From Rheinheimera pacifica (lineage in GTDB: Bacteria > Pseudomonadota > Gammaproteobacteria > Enterobacterales > Alteromonadaceae), in the NCBI RefSeq assembly GCF_024809855.1, contig NZ_JANUEM010000010.1, forward strand, positions 100,223-164,222: a stretch of DNA of 64,000 nucleotides. Reading direction: 5' to 3'. This document shows, one piece after another, positions 36,965 to 46,905 of the stretch. The position numbers and the translations under genes were made by a program. Each line of letters starts with the position of its first letter. Within the stretch, counting starts at the first letter, position 1. The notes under the pieces were generated by a model. It had not been told where the DNA came from and did no database searches. It saw only the letters and a program-made list of their open reading frames with translations.

Positions 36965-38206
36965 ATGCAACAGGAAAATTATGGCTGGCGCGGCCGTATA
37001 CAGGCGCTTGGCCCCGGTATTTTAATGGCTACAGCAGCTATTGGTGGCTCGCATTTAGTGGCGTCTACGCAGTCGGGGGCGTTATTTGGCTGGCAGCTGG
37101 CCTGGCTTATTTTGCTGGTTAATGTGCTGAAGTATCCGTTTTTCCGTTTTGGGGTTGAATACACGCTAACCCGCAAAGAGAGCCTGTTGGTGGGGTATCA
37201 GCGTAAGGGGCGTGGCTATTTTTACAGTTTTATTGTGCTGAATATTATCGCGGCTGTAGTAAATACCGCCGGGGTACTGCTGCTAACCGCCAGCCTGTTG
37301 CAATATGCGCTGCCGGGTAATTTGTCGTTAACCTTATTGTGCTGGGGCATACTGGCCGCCTGTTTGCTGATTTTGCTGCTGGGCCATTACAAAGCGCTGG
37401 ATAATGTGTCGAAGCTGATCATGATACTGCTGACATTTACCACGCTGATTGCAGCAGCGATAGCCTGGCACAATGGCGCTCAGGCACCGCAGGGTTATGT
37501 TGGCCCATCGCCCTGGACTCTGGCCAGTCTGGGTTTTCTGGTGGCACTGATGGGCTGGATGCCAGCGCCGATAGAAATATCAGCCATCAGCTCGCTGTGG
37601 TTAAAGGCCAAGCAGCGCCATACTCATATCACCCGGGCTCAGGGGTTGTTTGATTTTAATCTCGGCTATTGGCTTACCGCCGCGCTGGCGCTGGTGTTTT
37701 TATCTTTGGGGGCCCTGGTGCAGTACGGGAGTGAGCAACCTATTGCGCTGGCAGGTAGTGCTTTTGCCCAACAGTTAATGAATATGTATGCCAGCACTAT
37801 AGGCGACTGGGCGCGGCCGCTGGTAGCACTGATTGCTTTTTTATGTATGTTTGGCACCACTATTACCGTGCTGGACGGCTATGCCCGCACTTTACATGCT
37901 TCTTTTGCCCAACTGGGCTGGATTAAACACCCGGCCGCGCTGAACTACTGGCTTATTGCTCAGGCCGCCTGCGGTATGGCAATGATCCTGTTTTTTAAAG
38001 CGGCTCTGGCGCCTATGTTAACTTTTGCCATGACGCTGGCGTTTTTAACCACGCCGGTATTTGCCTGGCTTAACTACAGCCTGATGCGCGGTGAGGGGGC
38101 CATAGTGCTTAGCTGGCCGCTAAGGCTGCTTAGCTGGGCCGGTTTATTCTATCTGAGTGGTTTTTCACTACTGTTTTTAGGCTGGTACAGTGGCTTACTG
38201 GGTTAA
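36965..38206 (+). CDS. NRAMP-like metal or solute transporter
   Basis: A 413-residue, about 11-helix member of the NRAMP superfamily. The first helix reads GPGILMATAAIGGSHLVASTQSGALFGW, which aligns with the NRAMP TM1, but the metal-binding DPGN is replaced by GGSH. TM6 reads GWMPAPIEISAIS, which keeps MP but lacks the usual histidine. It therefore belongs to an NRAMP-related branch whose cargo is unclear. The antiporter gene downstream begins 16 bases later and may be co-transcribed. Confidence 0.85.
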   Translation: MQQENYGWRGRIQALGPGILMATAAIGGSHLVASTQSGALFGWQLAWLILLVNVLKYPFFRFGVEYTLTRKESLLVGYQRKGRGYFYSFIVLNIIAAVVNTAGVLLLTASLLQYALPGNLSLTLLCWGILAACLLILLLGHYKALDNVSKLIMILLTFTTLIAAAIAWHNGAQAPQGYVGPSPWTLASLGFLVALMGWMPAPIEISAISSLWLKAKQRHTHITRAQGLFDFNLGYWLTAALALVFLSLGALVQYGSEQPIALAGSAFAQQLMNMYASTIGDWARPLVALIAFLCMFGTTITVLDGYARTLHASFAQLGWIKHPAALNYWLIAQAACGMAMILFFKAALAPMLTFAMTLAFLTTPVFAWLNYSLMRGEGAIVLSWPLRLLSWAGLFYLSGFSLLFLGWYSGLLG

Positions 38207-38222
38207 CTGAGGGTGCTGGCCG

Positions 38223-39467
38223 ATGGGGTTTAGTACAGTGTTGTTGTTTTTGTGCCAGCTAGTGCTGATTTTACTGGCTGCGCAGCTAATGGGGCGGCTG
38301 GCGCGTTTTATTGGCCAGCCCAAAGTTGTGGGCGAAATGATAGCTGGAGTGCTGCTGGGGCCATCACTATTTGGCTGGCTGGCGCCACAGTTGCAGCAAA
38401 GTATTTTTACTGCCGATACCCGCAGCTGGCTGTATTTTGGCGCCCAGCTTGGCGTGGGTTTGTATATGTTTCTGGTCGGGCTGGAATTTAACACCCGGCT
38501 GTTTAAGCACCATGCCAAAAGTGCTGTCAGTGTATCGTTAGCCGGGATGCTGGTGCCTTTTGTCTGCGCAGCCTTGCTGTGTTTATGGCTTACCGATACA
38601 CCGGGGCTGTTTGCGGCTGATATTTCTTATTTTAACGCTGCCTTATTTATGGGCGCCGCCATTGCTATTACGGCCTTTCCGATGCTGGCGCGCATTATTT
38701 ACGAGCGTGGCTTAGCCGGTACACCACTTGGCACCATGGCGCTGGCAGCCGGGGCCATTGACGATGCCGCTGCCTGGCTGGTGCTGGCTTTTGTGCTTGC
38801 CAGCTTTGGCGGTGGTACAGAGTTGCTGTTTAAAGCGCTGCTGGGTGGTGGTTTATATGCGTTTATCATGCTTACCCGGGTTCGGCGCTGGCTGCAGCCG
38901 CTGGCAGATAGTATTGCCCGCAATAACCATATGAACCTTATACAGTTTATTGGCATTATGCTGCTCTTTGCCGTGTCGGCTTACAGTATGGACTGGGTAG
39001 GCCTGCATGCGGTTTTCGGTGGTTTTTTACTGGGTATTGCTATGCCGCGCGGCGTAATAGTAGAACAACTGCGTAAACGGCTGGAAAAGTTTACTATTTT
39101 GCTGTTGTTGCCAATGTTTTTTACCTATTCTGGCCTGAATACGCAACTGGATGTGCTGGGCTCATGGCAGGTGTTGTCGGTAGCCCTGGTGGTGCTGGCG
39201 GTTTCTGTGTTTGCCAAAGGTGTAGCCTGTTGGGCTGCCGCCCGGCTAAATGGCGCCGATAACCGTACTGCAATGGCGATAGGTGCATTAATGAATGCGC
39301 GCGGCCTGATGGAGCTGATTATTATTAATATCGCGCTTAGTTATGGTGTTATCCAGCCAGCGCTGTTTTCAATTATGGTGGTTATGGCAATTGTTACTAC
39401 GCTGATGGCATCGCCGTTATTTCAGTGGGTATATGGCAGGCATCAGGCAAAAGTAACGGCAACCTGA
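38223..39467 (+). CDS. CPA2 family cation:proton antiporter
   Basis: A 414-residue membrane protein with about 12 helices and the CPA2 signature AAGAIDDAAAWLVLAFVLAS. GRLARFIGQPKVVGEMIAGVLLGPS is the typical N-terminal segment, and IALSYGVIQPALFSIMVVMAI is a late helix. It lacks any C-terminal TrkA-N/RCK domain, unlike KefB or KefC. Probable monovalent cation/H+ exchange in the inner membrane. Confidence 0.9.
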   Translation: MGFSTVLLFLCQLVLILLAAQLMGRLARFIGQPKVVGEMIAGVLLGPSLFGWLAPQLQQSIFTADTRSWLYFGAQLGVGLYMFLVGLEFNTRLFKHHAKSAVSVSLAGMLVPFVCAALLCLWLTDTPGLFAADISYFNAALFMGAAIAITAFPMLARIIYERGLAGTPLGTMALAAGAIDDAAAWLVLAFVLASFGGGTELLFKALLGGGLYAFIMLTRVRRWLQPLADSIARNNHMNLIQFIGIMLLFAVSAYSMDWVGLHAVFGGFLLGIAMPRGVIVEQLRKRLEKFTILLLLPMFFTYSGLNTQLDVLGSWQVLSVALVVLAVSVFAKGVACWAAARLNGADNRTAMAIGALMNARGLMELIIINIALSYGVIQPALFSIMVVMAIVTTLMASPLFQWVYGRHQAKVTAT

Positions 39468-39503
39468 GGCTGCCGTTGGTATATGCTTAATGCCTGTTAA
39501 AAA

Positions 39504-39995
39504 CTATAGCGCCAGGGTTTTTTCACCACGGGCTATGCCCGAAGCGCCGCTGCGCACTACCTCCATAATGGGCGTAGTACCCAGTGCCTGAATAAAGGCA
39601 TCCAGCTTATCGCTGGTACCGACCAGTTGAATAGTGTAAGTGGCGGGGGTAACGTCGATAATCTGGCCGCGGAAAATATCGGCGCAGCGTTTTACCTCTT
39701 CACGCTGGTTGCCACCGGCTTTAACTTTTACCAGCATTAATTCGCGTTCAATATGTGCCGCTTCGCTGATATCTGACACTTTTACCACTTCAATCAGCTT
39801 GTGCAGTTGTTTACTGATTTGTTCAATAACCTGATCATTGCCATGAGTTACCAGCGTTAAGCGTGACAGGGTAGGGTCTTCGGTGGCGGCCACATTTAGC
39901 GAGTCAATGTTATAGCCGCGCTGGGCAAACAGGCCCACTAGGCGGGCCAAGGCGCCGGATTCGTTTTCCAGCAGAACAGAAATAATATGCCGCAT
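39504..39995 (-). CDS. ilvH: Acetolactate synthase small (regulatory) subunit
   Basis: A 163-residue subunit with an N-terminal ACT domain (RHIISVLLENESGALARLVGLFAQRGYNI), the conserved NVAATEDPTLSRLTLVTHG segment and a C-terminal domain. It matches the E. coli IlvH length of 163. It confers valine sensitivity on the catalytic subunit. It starts one base after the stop of ilvI. Confidence 0.96.
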   Translation of the reverse strand: MRHIISVLLENESGALARLVGLFAQRGYNIDSLNVAATEDPTLSRLTLVTHGNDQVIEQISKQLHKLIEVVKVSDISEAAHIERELMLVKVKAGGNQREEVKRCADIFRGQIIDVTPATYTIQLVGTSDKLDAFIQALGTTPIMEVVRSGASGIARGEKTLAL

Positions 39996-39996
39996 G

Positions 39997-41766
39997 TTAA
40001 GTCCTCTCTGTTTTGCTTAAAAACATATCGTTCATGGCGCCACCCGGCACCTGCATCGGGTAAACGTGCTCTTTCGGGTCGATATGAATATCTAAAAACA
40101 CCAGCTGATCTTTCAGCGCAAAGGCGCGCTCCAGCGCCGGTTGCAGTTCTTCCGGTGTGGTAACACGAATGCCAACATGGCCATAAGCTTCTGCCAGTTT
40201 GACAAAGTCGGGCAGTGAATCCATGTACGAACTGGCATAGCGCGACTCATAGTTCATATCCTGCCACTGTTTAACCATGCCTAAGTAGCCGTTATTCAGG
40301 TTAATAATTTTTACGCCTAAGCCGTATTGCTTACAGGTAGACAGTTCCTGAATATTCATCTGAATAGAGCCCTCACCGGTGACACAAACCACATCGGCAT
40401 CGGGGTAATTCAGCTTCACCCCCATCGCAGCGGGCAGGCCAAAACCCATGGTGCCAAGGCCGCCGGAGTTAATCCAGCGGTTGGGCTTATTAAACTTGTA
40501 ATACTGCGCGGCAAACATCTGGTGCTGGCCTACGTCACTGCAAACGTAGGCTTCGCCTTTAGTGATTTTACTAACCTGCTCAATAACATATTGTGGTTTT
40601 AACAGCGGTGCGCTGGTGTCGTAGCGGCCGCCATGTACGCTGCGCCACTGAGCTATTTGCTGCCACCATGCTTCCAGTGCGGCGCTGTCTGACTTTTTCT
40701 TTTTCTGCTTTAGCAGGGCCAGCATATTGCTTAGTACCGGTTGCACTAAGCCGACAATCGGAATATGCGCATTTACCGTTTTACTGATGCTGGCCGGGTC
40801 GATATCAATATGAATAATGGTCGCGTCGGGACAGAATTTTTTGGTGTTATTGGTTACGCGATCGTCAAAGCGTGCGCCTACCGCCACAATAACGTCGGCA
40901 TGGTGCATGGTCTGGTTGGCTTCATAGCTGCCGTGCATGCCCAGCATACCAATAAACTGTTTATCATCGGCCGGGTAGGCACCTAACCCCATCAGCGTGT
41001 TGGTTACCGGCAGGTTCAGCAATTGCGCCAATTCTGTCAGTTCGTTTGATGCCCCGCCCATAATGACACCGCCGCCGGCATATAAAACCGGTTTTTTGGC
41101 AGCCAGTAATGCCGCAACGGCTTTTTTAATCTGGCCACTGTGGCCCTGCTGCTTGGGTTGGTATGAACGCAGGTTAATTTCCGCCGGGTAATGATACGGA
41201 AACTGCTGGTTTGGCATGGTCATATCTTTCGGGATATCCAGCACGACCGGGCCCGGCCGGCCGGTTTGTGCGATATGAAAGGCCTTTTTAATTAAATAGG
41301 GAATATCCTCCGGGCGGCGCACCGACATATTGTGCTTACAAATTGGCCGCGATATGCCCAGCATGTCGGTTTCCTGAAACGCATCACCGCCAATCAGGTG
41401 GCTCATTACCTGGCCGGTTAGCACTACCATCGGAATAGAATCCATATAAGCAGTGGCAATGCCGGTTACTGCATTAGTAGCACCGGGGCCCGATGTTACC
41501 AGTACGACACCGGCTTTGCCGCTGGCGCGGGCGTAAGCATCGGCCATATGGGTAGCCGCTTGCTCATGCCGTACTAAAACATGCTTAACTTTATTTTGCT
41601 GAAATAACGCATCGTAAATATGTAATACAGCGCCACCCGGATAACCGTACAGGTATTCGACACCTTCATCGGCTAGGGCACGTATTACCATGGCGGCACC
41701 GGATAACATTTCTGTTGCTCTGGTGGAGTCGGCTGACTTATCGTCTGGCTGGATCTGGCTGGTCAT
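39997..41766 (-). CDS. ilvI: Acetolactate synthase large (catalytic) subunit
   Basis: A 589-residue thiamine-diphosphate enzyme that makes acetolactate or acetohydroxybutyrate for valine, leucine and isoleucine. Motifs: [14 protein letters not shown], the catalytic glutamate in [32 protein letters not shown], and the ThDP motif [19 protein letters not shown]. An N-terminal extension of about 20 residues is polar. The pair with ilvH fits the AHAS III (ilvIH) arrangement. Confidence 0.95.
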   Translation of the reverse strand: MTSQIQPDDKSADSTRATEMLSGAAMVIRALADEGVEYLYGYPGGAVLHIYDALFQQNKVKHVLVRHEQAATHMADAYARASGKAGVVLVTSGPGATNAVTGIATAYMDSIPMVVLTGQVMSHLIGGDAFQETDMLGISRPICKHNMSVRRPEDIPYLIKKAFHIAQTGRPGPVVLDIPKDMTMPNQQFPYHYPAEINLRSYQPKQQGHSGQIKKAVAALLAAKKPVLYAGGGVIMGGASNELTELAQLLNLPVTNTLMGLGAYPADDKQFIGMLGMHGSYEANQTMHHADVIVAVGARFDDRVTNNTKKFCPDATIIHIDIDPASISKTVNAHIPIVGLVQPVLSNMLALLKQKKKKSDSAALEAWWQQIAQWRSVHGGRYDTSAPLLKPQYVIEQVSKITKGEAYVCSDVGQHQMFAAQYYKFNKPNRWINSGGLGTMGFGLPAAMGVKLNYPDADVVCVTGEGSIQMNIQELSTCKQYGLGVKIINLNNGYLGMVKQWQDMNYESRYASSYMDSLPDFVKLAEAYGHVGIRVTTPEELQPALERAFALKDQLVFLDIHIDPKEHVYPMQVPGGAMNDMFLSKTERT

Positions 41767-42112
41767 TATGCTATCTCATAGTTTGCTGTGGCAAATACAA
41801 CACGCCACGGCTTTGCAGGCAAAGGCGCGGGTGAATTTTTCTAAAGCAGCCAAAGGCCGCTTTAATGCTGTGCTACGTGGACTGGTTGAACAGGATAAGC
41901 TGTTAAACTCAAACTATGGCGCTATGGTTATTTGCTGCTGAGCAGTCATTTTTGTGCGCTGCATTAATTTACGTGATAGACGGCCGGATGTCGATACTTT
42001 TTCCGTTGTTTCAGCGGCTCATCTCAGCACTTACGAGGCTTGCAAAGCCACGGCTGTGCCCACATAGTAAGACACAACTGAGTTTTGATCTGCCAGCAAG
42101 GATTTTCGTTTT
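41767..42112. other. Divergent ilvIH / cnoX upstream region
   Basis: A 346-bp gap between divergent genes. It holds a hairpin with nearly perfect 10-bp arms (TAAAGCAGCC/GGCCGCTTTA, 41842-41864) about 80 bp upstream of ilvI. No T run follows it, so a classical ilv attenuator is not shown. No open reading frame is convincing as a leader peptide. No tRNA or riboswitch seen. Confidence 0.4.
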
Positions 42113-42958
42113 ATGCAACAGCCTATCATTGATGTTTCTATTAATAACGCCCGCGAGGTACTGGATGCCTCTATGCAGAAGCTGGTGCTGTTCCAGTTCT
42201 GGTCGGCCCGCAGCGAGGGCTGTAAACAACTAAGCCCGGTGTTGGAGCGCATAGTACAGCAATATCCGCAGCAGTTGTTGCTGGCCAGGGTAGACTGTGA
42301 CAAGGAGCAAGATCTGGCGATGCAGTTTGGCGTGCAGTCGCTGCCAACCGTAATGATGATCAAACAAGGCCGGCCGGTTGATGGCTTTGCCGGGGTTGAA
42401 ACCGAGCAGGCGATACGCGATAAACTGGCCGCCTACCTACCGAAACCGGAAGATGATTTGCTGGCGCAGGCTGAACAATTGCTGGCCAAACAAGACTACG
42501 CTGCTGCCTACCCGTTGTTAAAAGAAGCGTTATCTTTGGCACCTGAGCGCACCGAAATTAAACTGTGGCTGGCTGATACTGCTGTTAGCCTGGGCCAGCT
42601 GCCGCAGGCAGAAACACTGCTAAGCGAGGTTAAACTGGCCGATCAGGACGCCTTGTATAAATCAGTAGTTGCCAAGTTGGAACTTGCTAAAGAAGCTGCC
42701 GACACGCCGGAAATAAAAGCGCTGGAAACTGCTCTGGCAGCAGAACCTGCCAGCAATGAGCTGAAAGAAAAACTGGCCATACAGTATCAGGCTGTACAGC
42801 GTAGCGAAGAGGCTCTGGCGCTGTTGCTGAGTATTCTGCAGCAGGATTTAAACTACGGCAGCAGCAAAAAGCTGTATCTGGATATTCTGGCCGCGTTGCC
42901 TAAGGGCGACAGCGTGGCAACACAGTACCGGCGCAAGTTATATAGCCTGCTTTACTGA
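42113..42958 (+). CDS. cnoX: Thioredoxin-fold chaperone-like protein CnoX (YbbN)
   Basis: A 281-residue protein with an N-terminal thioredoxin domain and C-terminal TPR-like repeats (EQLLAKQDYAAAYPLLKEALSLAPE and following). The usual WCxxC is W-S-A-R-S-E-G-C, so the first active-site cysteine is Ser34 and only Cys37 remains. E. coli CnoX likewise lacks an active CxxC, and acts as a chaperone under hypochlorous acid stress. The remaining domain order fits. Confidence 0.88.
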   Translation: MQQPIIDVSINNAREVLDASMQKLVLFQFWSARSEGCKQLSPVLERIVQQYPQQLLLARVDCDKEQDLAMQFGVQSLPTVMMIKQGRPVDGFAGVETEQAIRDKLAAYLPKPEDDLLAQAEQLLAKQDYAAAYPLLKEALSLAPERTEIKLWLADTAVSLGQLPQAETLLSEVKLADQDALYKSVVAKLELAKEAADTPEIKALETALAAEPASNELKEKLAIQYQAVQRSEEALALLLSILQQDLNYGSSKKLYLDILAALPKGDSVATQYRRKLYSLLY

Positions 42959-42975
42959 TAGCAGAAAAGGCGGTG

Positions 42976-43362
42976 CTACAGATGAAAGTCGAGCCAGATC
43001 TGCCGGATCTGGTTTGATAGCGTCATAGGGTCAAACGGCTTTGCTACGACATCAGCAGCGCCCAGTGCTTTGTATGACGCAATTTCACTGCTTTGCACCT
43101 TGGCTGTCATAAATATCACCGGCACTTTGGTTAAATCGTACCGGCTTTGCAACTGTTGCAAGGTGGTGGGGCCATCCATGCCGGGCATCATTACATCCAG
43201 CAAAATCAGTTGTGGCGCCACAGTAGGGTAATCAGCTAATGCCTGCATGCCGCTGCCACAGGTATGCACGCTAAAGCCACCGACAGCCTCCAGTGCAATT
43301 TTGGCTACCTGCTGAATAGACGGGTCATCTTCTACGTGCATAATACGCTGTAATTCTGTCAT
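42976..43362 (-). CDS. Single-domain response regulator (CheY-like)
   Basis: A 128-residue receiver domain. The acidic pair is HVEDD, the phospho-acceptor lies in LLDVMMPGMDGPTTLQ, the threonine in VIFMTAKV and the lysine in VAKPFDPMTL. No output domain. The gene starts within the stop of the kinase gene (TAATG), so the two form a two-component pair. The kinase has no receiver of its own. Confidence 0.88.
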   Translation of the reverse strand: MTELQRIMHVEDDPSIQQVAKIALEAVGGFSVHTCGSGMQALADYPTVAPQLILLDVMMPGMDGPTTLQQLQSRYDLTKVPVIFMTAKVQSSEIASYKALGAADVVAKPFDPMTLSNQIRQIWLDFHL

Positions 43363-44711
43363 TAATCTGTCTCCGGAAGTTCTGCTACGTTGGCCAGTGG
43401 CAGTAACACATAAAATTCACTGCCTTTATCTTGCTCTGACTGAAAGCCTATTTCGCCCTGCATGCGGCTCATCAGCTGTTTGCTGATAGCCAGCCCAAGC
43501 CCGGTACCCCCTTTGCTTTTAATGTCAGAGCTGTCAGCCTGAGAAAACTTGCTGAATATATAAGGTTTAAATTGTTCGCTGATACCACAGCCGTTGTCTA
43601 TTACCCGTATCAGTGCCTTGTCGCCTTGTTGTTGTACGGTGATATTAACTACCGCCTGCGGTGGTGAAAACTTAGCCGCATTTGATAGCAGGTTGGCCAT
43701 AACCTGCTGCAGACGCATGCTATCAATATTTACCCACATATCGGCTGATATAGCTTGTAGCTGATAGTAAACCTGATACTGCTGGGCATAGCTTTGGTTA
43801 TCGTGTAATGAAGCTTCAACAACAGGTAGTAATGGCTGCGGTTGAATATCAAACAACATTTTGCCCGCGATCAGTTTATCCATATCCAGCAGGTCATTAA
43901 TCAGCAGCTGCAATTTCTTCACGTTTGCCTGCGCCAGTTGAGCCATTTGAGCGGCTTGCTGTGGCAGCGGGCCAAATACTTCACCATGCAATAAGCCAAT
44001 GGCGCCACTAATCGCTGTCAGCGGTGTACGCAGTTCATGGCTTACGGTAGAGACAAACTCATCTTTGAGGCGCTCAACTTGTTTTCGCTCTGTAAAATCG
44101 CTGGCAAAGCCATAAAGAATGACGCTGCCGTCTGCTTGACGCTCAGGTACTGCACGGCTGGTTACCCATATTATGTCCCCGTTGGGGCGCTGCACTCTGT
44201 GCTCTATTTTCCACAATGTAAGCTGTTTGGTTGCAGCGATAATACTGTCACGTACTGTTTGAGTATCTGCCGGGTGTATACGGTCGAATAAAGGGCCTGC
44301 ATCATCTTTTACCTGTTCCGGTGTTAGATTAAATATATCGCGGATACCTTCACTGCAGTACATAAAGCTGTTGCTGCCATCGGGTTTCAGCAGAAACTGA
44401 AATACCATACCGGGTAACTGGCTGGCCATTTTACTCAGTTGCTCTGCCGCTTCTATTTGTGCACGCCGTTTTAAATTTTCAGATTGTTTGACTTCCTGCA
44501 ATAAGCTCCTGATTAACCTTTTAACTTCTGAAAGCAAGGTTAACAACAGTAATTCACTGGCTAAAAAGGCCAGAGTCCAGCGCTGCAATACATCAGCTGT
44601 AGGGGTTTGCTGGTAACCACGCCACGCCAGATAGCTGAATAACAGCAATAATAAAATGCTACCAAGCCAACTGATAAAATTAATGGTTCTGCTAATGCGT
44701 TGATTTATCAT
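43362..44711 (-). CDS. PAS-domain sensor histidine kinase
   Basis: A 449-residue kinase with two N-terminal transmembrane helices (FISWLGSILLLLLFSYLAWRGY and WTLAFLASELLLLTLLSEV) separated by only a short loop. A PAS/PAC domain follows (DIFNLTPEQVKDDAGPLFDRIHPAD to WVTSRAVPE). HisKA (FVSTVSHELRTPLTAISGAIGL) and HATPase (NLLSNAAKFSPP, GTGLGLAISKQL) complete it. Start at 44711; the 36 residues before it look like chance frame. Divergent from the methyltransferase gene. Confidence 0.88.
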   Translation of the reverse strand: MINQRISRTINFISWLGSILLLLLFSYLAWRGYQQTPTADVLQRWTLAFLASELLLLTLLSEVKRLIRSLLQEVKQSENLKRRAQIEAAEQLSKMASQLPGMVFQFLLKPDGSNSFMYCSEGIRDIFNLTPEQVKDDAGPLFDRIHPADTQTVRDSIIAATKQLTLWKIEHRVQRPNGDIIWVTSRAVPERQADGSVILYGFASDFTERKQVERLKDEFVSTVSHELRTPLTAISGAIGLLHGEVFGPLPQQAAQMAQLAQANVKKLQLLINDLLDMDKLIAGKMLFDIQPQPLLPVVEASLHDNQSYAQQYQVYYQLQAISADMWVNIDSMRLQQVMANLLSNAAKFSPPQAVVNITVQQQGDKALIRVIDNGCGISEQFKPYIFSKFSQADSSDIKSKGGTGLGLAISKQLMSRMQGEIGFQSEQDKGSEFYVLLPLANVAELPETD

Positions 44712-44786
44712 AGCGGCCTTAATAGGAGCGGACTGCTTTACTATAAAGCACAAGCGTGAGCCTGGCAAAACGGCAGACAGATATTT

Positions 44787-45968
44787 ATGAGCAACACAAT
44801 AACGCAGCAATTTCAGCAACTAAGCAGGGTATTACAGCAGTACCGGCGGTACTGGCAGTTATTGCCATTTGCCTGTGACACTCTACCCTGGCCGGATGCT
44901 GAGTTGCAGCAGCTGTTAACAGGTATGGATGAAAGCCTGTTAAAGCAGATTGATCAAAGCAGTACGTTGCAGCAGCAGTATTTTGCTTCATTGTTTCCTG
45001 CATTATTTGCTTTGCCGGCAGTGGCGGTTGCAGTTGCTCCTGAACCCTTGCCCGCTTTGCCGTTCTGGTTGGAAAACGGTATTGGCGGGCGTAAACTGCA
45101 GCAAATTACGGCGTTATGCCAGCAGTGGCCACACAGCAATTTACCGGTGCTGGAATGGTGCGCAGGTAAAGGGCATTTGGGCAGGATACTGGCTCACCGT
45201 TTTACTGTGCCGGTAACCAGTGTTGAATGGCAGGCAACATTATGTGATGCTGGTGCGGGGTTGGCCGAAAAATATCAGTTACCACAGCACTTTGTTTGTG
45301 CCGATGTACTAAGCGCACCACTTGATACTGTTTTACAGCCAAAGCAGCATATCGTAGCGCTGCATGCCTGTGGCCAGTTACATATTTCTATGCTGCAACA
45401 GGCGGTACACGCAGGTTGCCAGCAGTTACAACTGGTGCCGTGTTGCTATCATTTAATTACGCAACCACAGTATCAGCCGATGTCGGATCTTGCCTTACAA
45501 CACAATTTACAGTTAAGCAAAGACGATTTAAAACTGGTGGTGCAAGGCCAGGTAACGGCAGGTGATCGTGTTGAAAAACTCAGAGCGACCGAAGTACTGT
45601 GGCGCCTGGCCTATGATGAATTACGGGCCGACCTTACCGGGCAGCGCCATTACCGGCCGCTGGCGTCAGTTGGTAAGCATTGGTTTAGTGGCAGTTTTAC
45701 AGCTTTTGCCTGTTGGGCAGCGGCGCAGCATCAGTTGGCGTTACCTGCCGTGATAGACGAAGCACTGTATCTGGCGCGGGCGCAACAGCGTGCAACAACT
45801 GTACAGCGTATTGAACTGGTAAGGCACTTATTCCGCCGGCCACTGGAACTATGGCTGGCGTTGGATAAGGCGTTATATTTACAGCAACATGGCTATAAGA
45901 CACGCATCAGTGAATTTTGTGACTATCAGGTAACACCGCGCAATCTGCTACTGACAGCAACCCGTTAA
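44787..45968 (+). CDS. SAM-dependent methyltransferase
   Basis: A 393-residue protein. The central Rossmann-like methyltransferase motif I is LEWCAGKGHLGRILA (about residue 126), followed by acidic SVEWQATLCD and LHACG. A VPCCYHL motif lies after it. The pattern resembles the METTL25-like Methyltransf_32 family. Substrate unknown, and no neighbour gives a clue. Its start overlaps the beginning of the kinase's discarded N-terminal frame, so the divergent gap is about 75 bp. Confidence 0.82.
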   Translation: MSNTITQQFQQLSRVLQQYRRYWQLLPFACDTLPWPDAELQQLLTGMDESLLKQIDQSSTLQQQYFASLFPALFALPAVAVAVAPEPLPALPFWLENGIGGRKLQQITALCQQWPHSNLPVLEWCAGKGHLGRILAHRFTVPVTSVEWQATLCDAGAGLAEKYQLPQHFVCADVLSAPLDTVLQPKQHIVALHACGQLHISMLQQAVHAGCQQLQLVPCCYHLITQPQYQPMSDLALQHNLQLSKDDLKLVVQGQVTAGDRVEKLRATEVLWRLAYDELRADLTGQRHYRPLASVGKHWFSGSFTAFACWAAAQHQLALPAVIDEALYLARAQQRATTVQRIELVRHLFRRPLELWLALDKALYLQQHGYKTRISEFCDYQVTPRNLLLTATR

Positions 45969-45975
45969 GCCAGGC

Positions 45976-46905
45976 TTAACAGGGCAAGTGGCCGGGCGCG
46001 GGGGTTAATACCTGGGCCTGATTATACTGTTGTATCAGCTGATCTTTATGCTGCCAGCGCTGGTTAAGCCATAACTGAAAGCGTTCGCGAAACTGCTCGT
46101 CGTTAAAATAATCGCCAATAACCTGCTGATCTACTGGCAGAACTTCTACCTGTACTATCACCCGCTTTAACTTACCCATCAACATGTCCATAGCAACGTG
46201 CTGTGGGTTGTCGGGGTAGAGCAGGGTAAAATCCAGTATGGCGTTAAATTGTTCACCCATGCTGGCCAGGGTAAAAGCTATACCGCCAGCTTTAGGTGGC
46301 AATAGGTACTGAAATGGGCTGCGCTTCGCGGCTTTTTTTCTTTCGGTAAAACGGGTGCCTTCTACAAAATTAATAATGGTAGTAGGCACGGTTTTAAATT
46401 TCTGGCATGAAGCACGGGTCGTGGCGATATCCTTACCTTTTAACTCTGGCCGTTTTGCCAGCTGTGCTGTGCTGTAGCGCTTCATAAAAGGCATATCCAG
46501 TGCCCAGCAGCCGGTGCCTAAAAATGGCAGCCATTTCAGTTCGTCTTTTAAGAAAAACTTCGGCTCCGGTATACGGCTATGAGCCACTGTGCTGACAACC
46601 GGAATATCAAGCCAGCTTTTATGGTTTGAAATAAGCAGATACCAACTGGTTTTATCCAGCGTTTGGGCACCGCTAATTTGCCAGTCGACCTTATTAAACA
46701 GGTTAATTAAGGCTGTGTTAACTGCTGTCCAGCCGCGATAGCAGCCTTTACCCGCCAGTGCGGTAATGCGGTGCACAGCTTTAAACGGCAGCAGCAACTT
46801 GATGATGCCAAGCGGTGTAACCAAAATACCCCAAAACGCCAGATTTAACGCAAATAAGCTGAAGCTAACAGGCAGCAGCAGCCAGCCGGGTAAAAAACTT
46901 AGCAT
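45976..46905 (-). CDS. Lysophospholipid acyltransferase (YihG-like), second copy
   Basis: A 309-residue membrane-anchored LPLAT. The acyltransferase motifs are NHKSWLDIPV and VEGTRFTERKKAAKRSPF; the N-terminus is hydrophobic. Length and motifs match YihG. The start overlaps the stop of its neighbour by one base. The two tandem genes (47% or less identical by eye, not computed) are probably paralogues from a local duplication. They acylate lysophosphatidic-acid-type substrates. Confidence 0.88.
   Translation of the reverse strand: MLSFLPGWLLLPVSFSLFALNLAFWGILVTPLGIIKLLLPFKAVHRITALAGKGCYRGWTAVNTALINLFNKVDWQISGAQTLDKTSWYLLISNHKSWLDIPVVSTVAHSRIPEPKFFLKDELKWLPFLGTGCWALDMPFMKRYSTAQLAKRPELKGKDIATTRASCQKFKTVPTTIINFVEGTRFTERKKAAKRSPFQYLLPPKAGGIAFTLASMGEQFNAILDFTLLYPDNPQHVAMDMLMGKLKRVIVQVEVLPVDQQVIGDYFNDEQFRERFQLWLNQRWQHKDQLIQQYNQAQVLTPAPGHLPC

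Noticed and set aside
41916..42233. 105-residue plus-strand frame before and into cnoX
   Set aside because: It overlaps the start of cnoX in another frame and has no domain; poor coding character.
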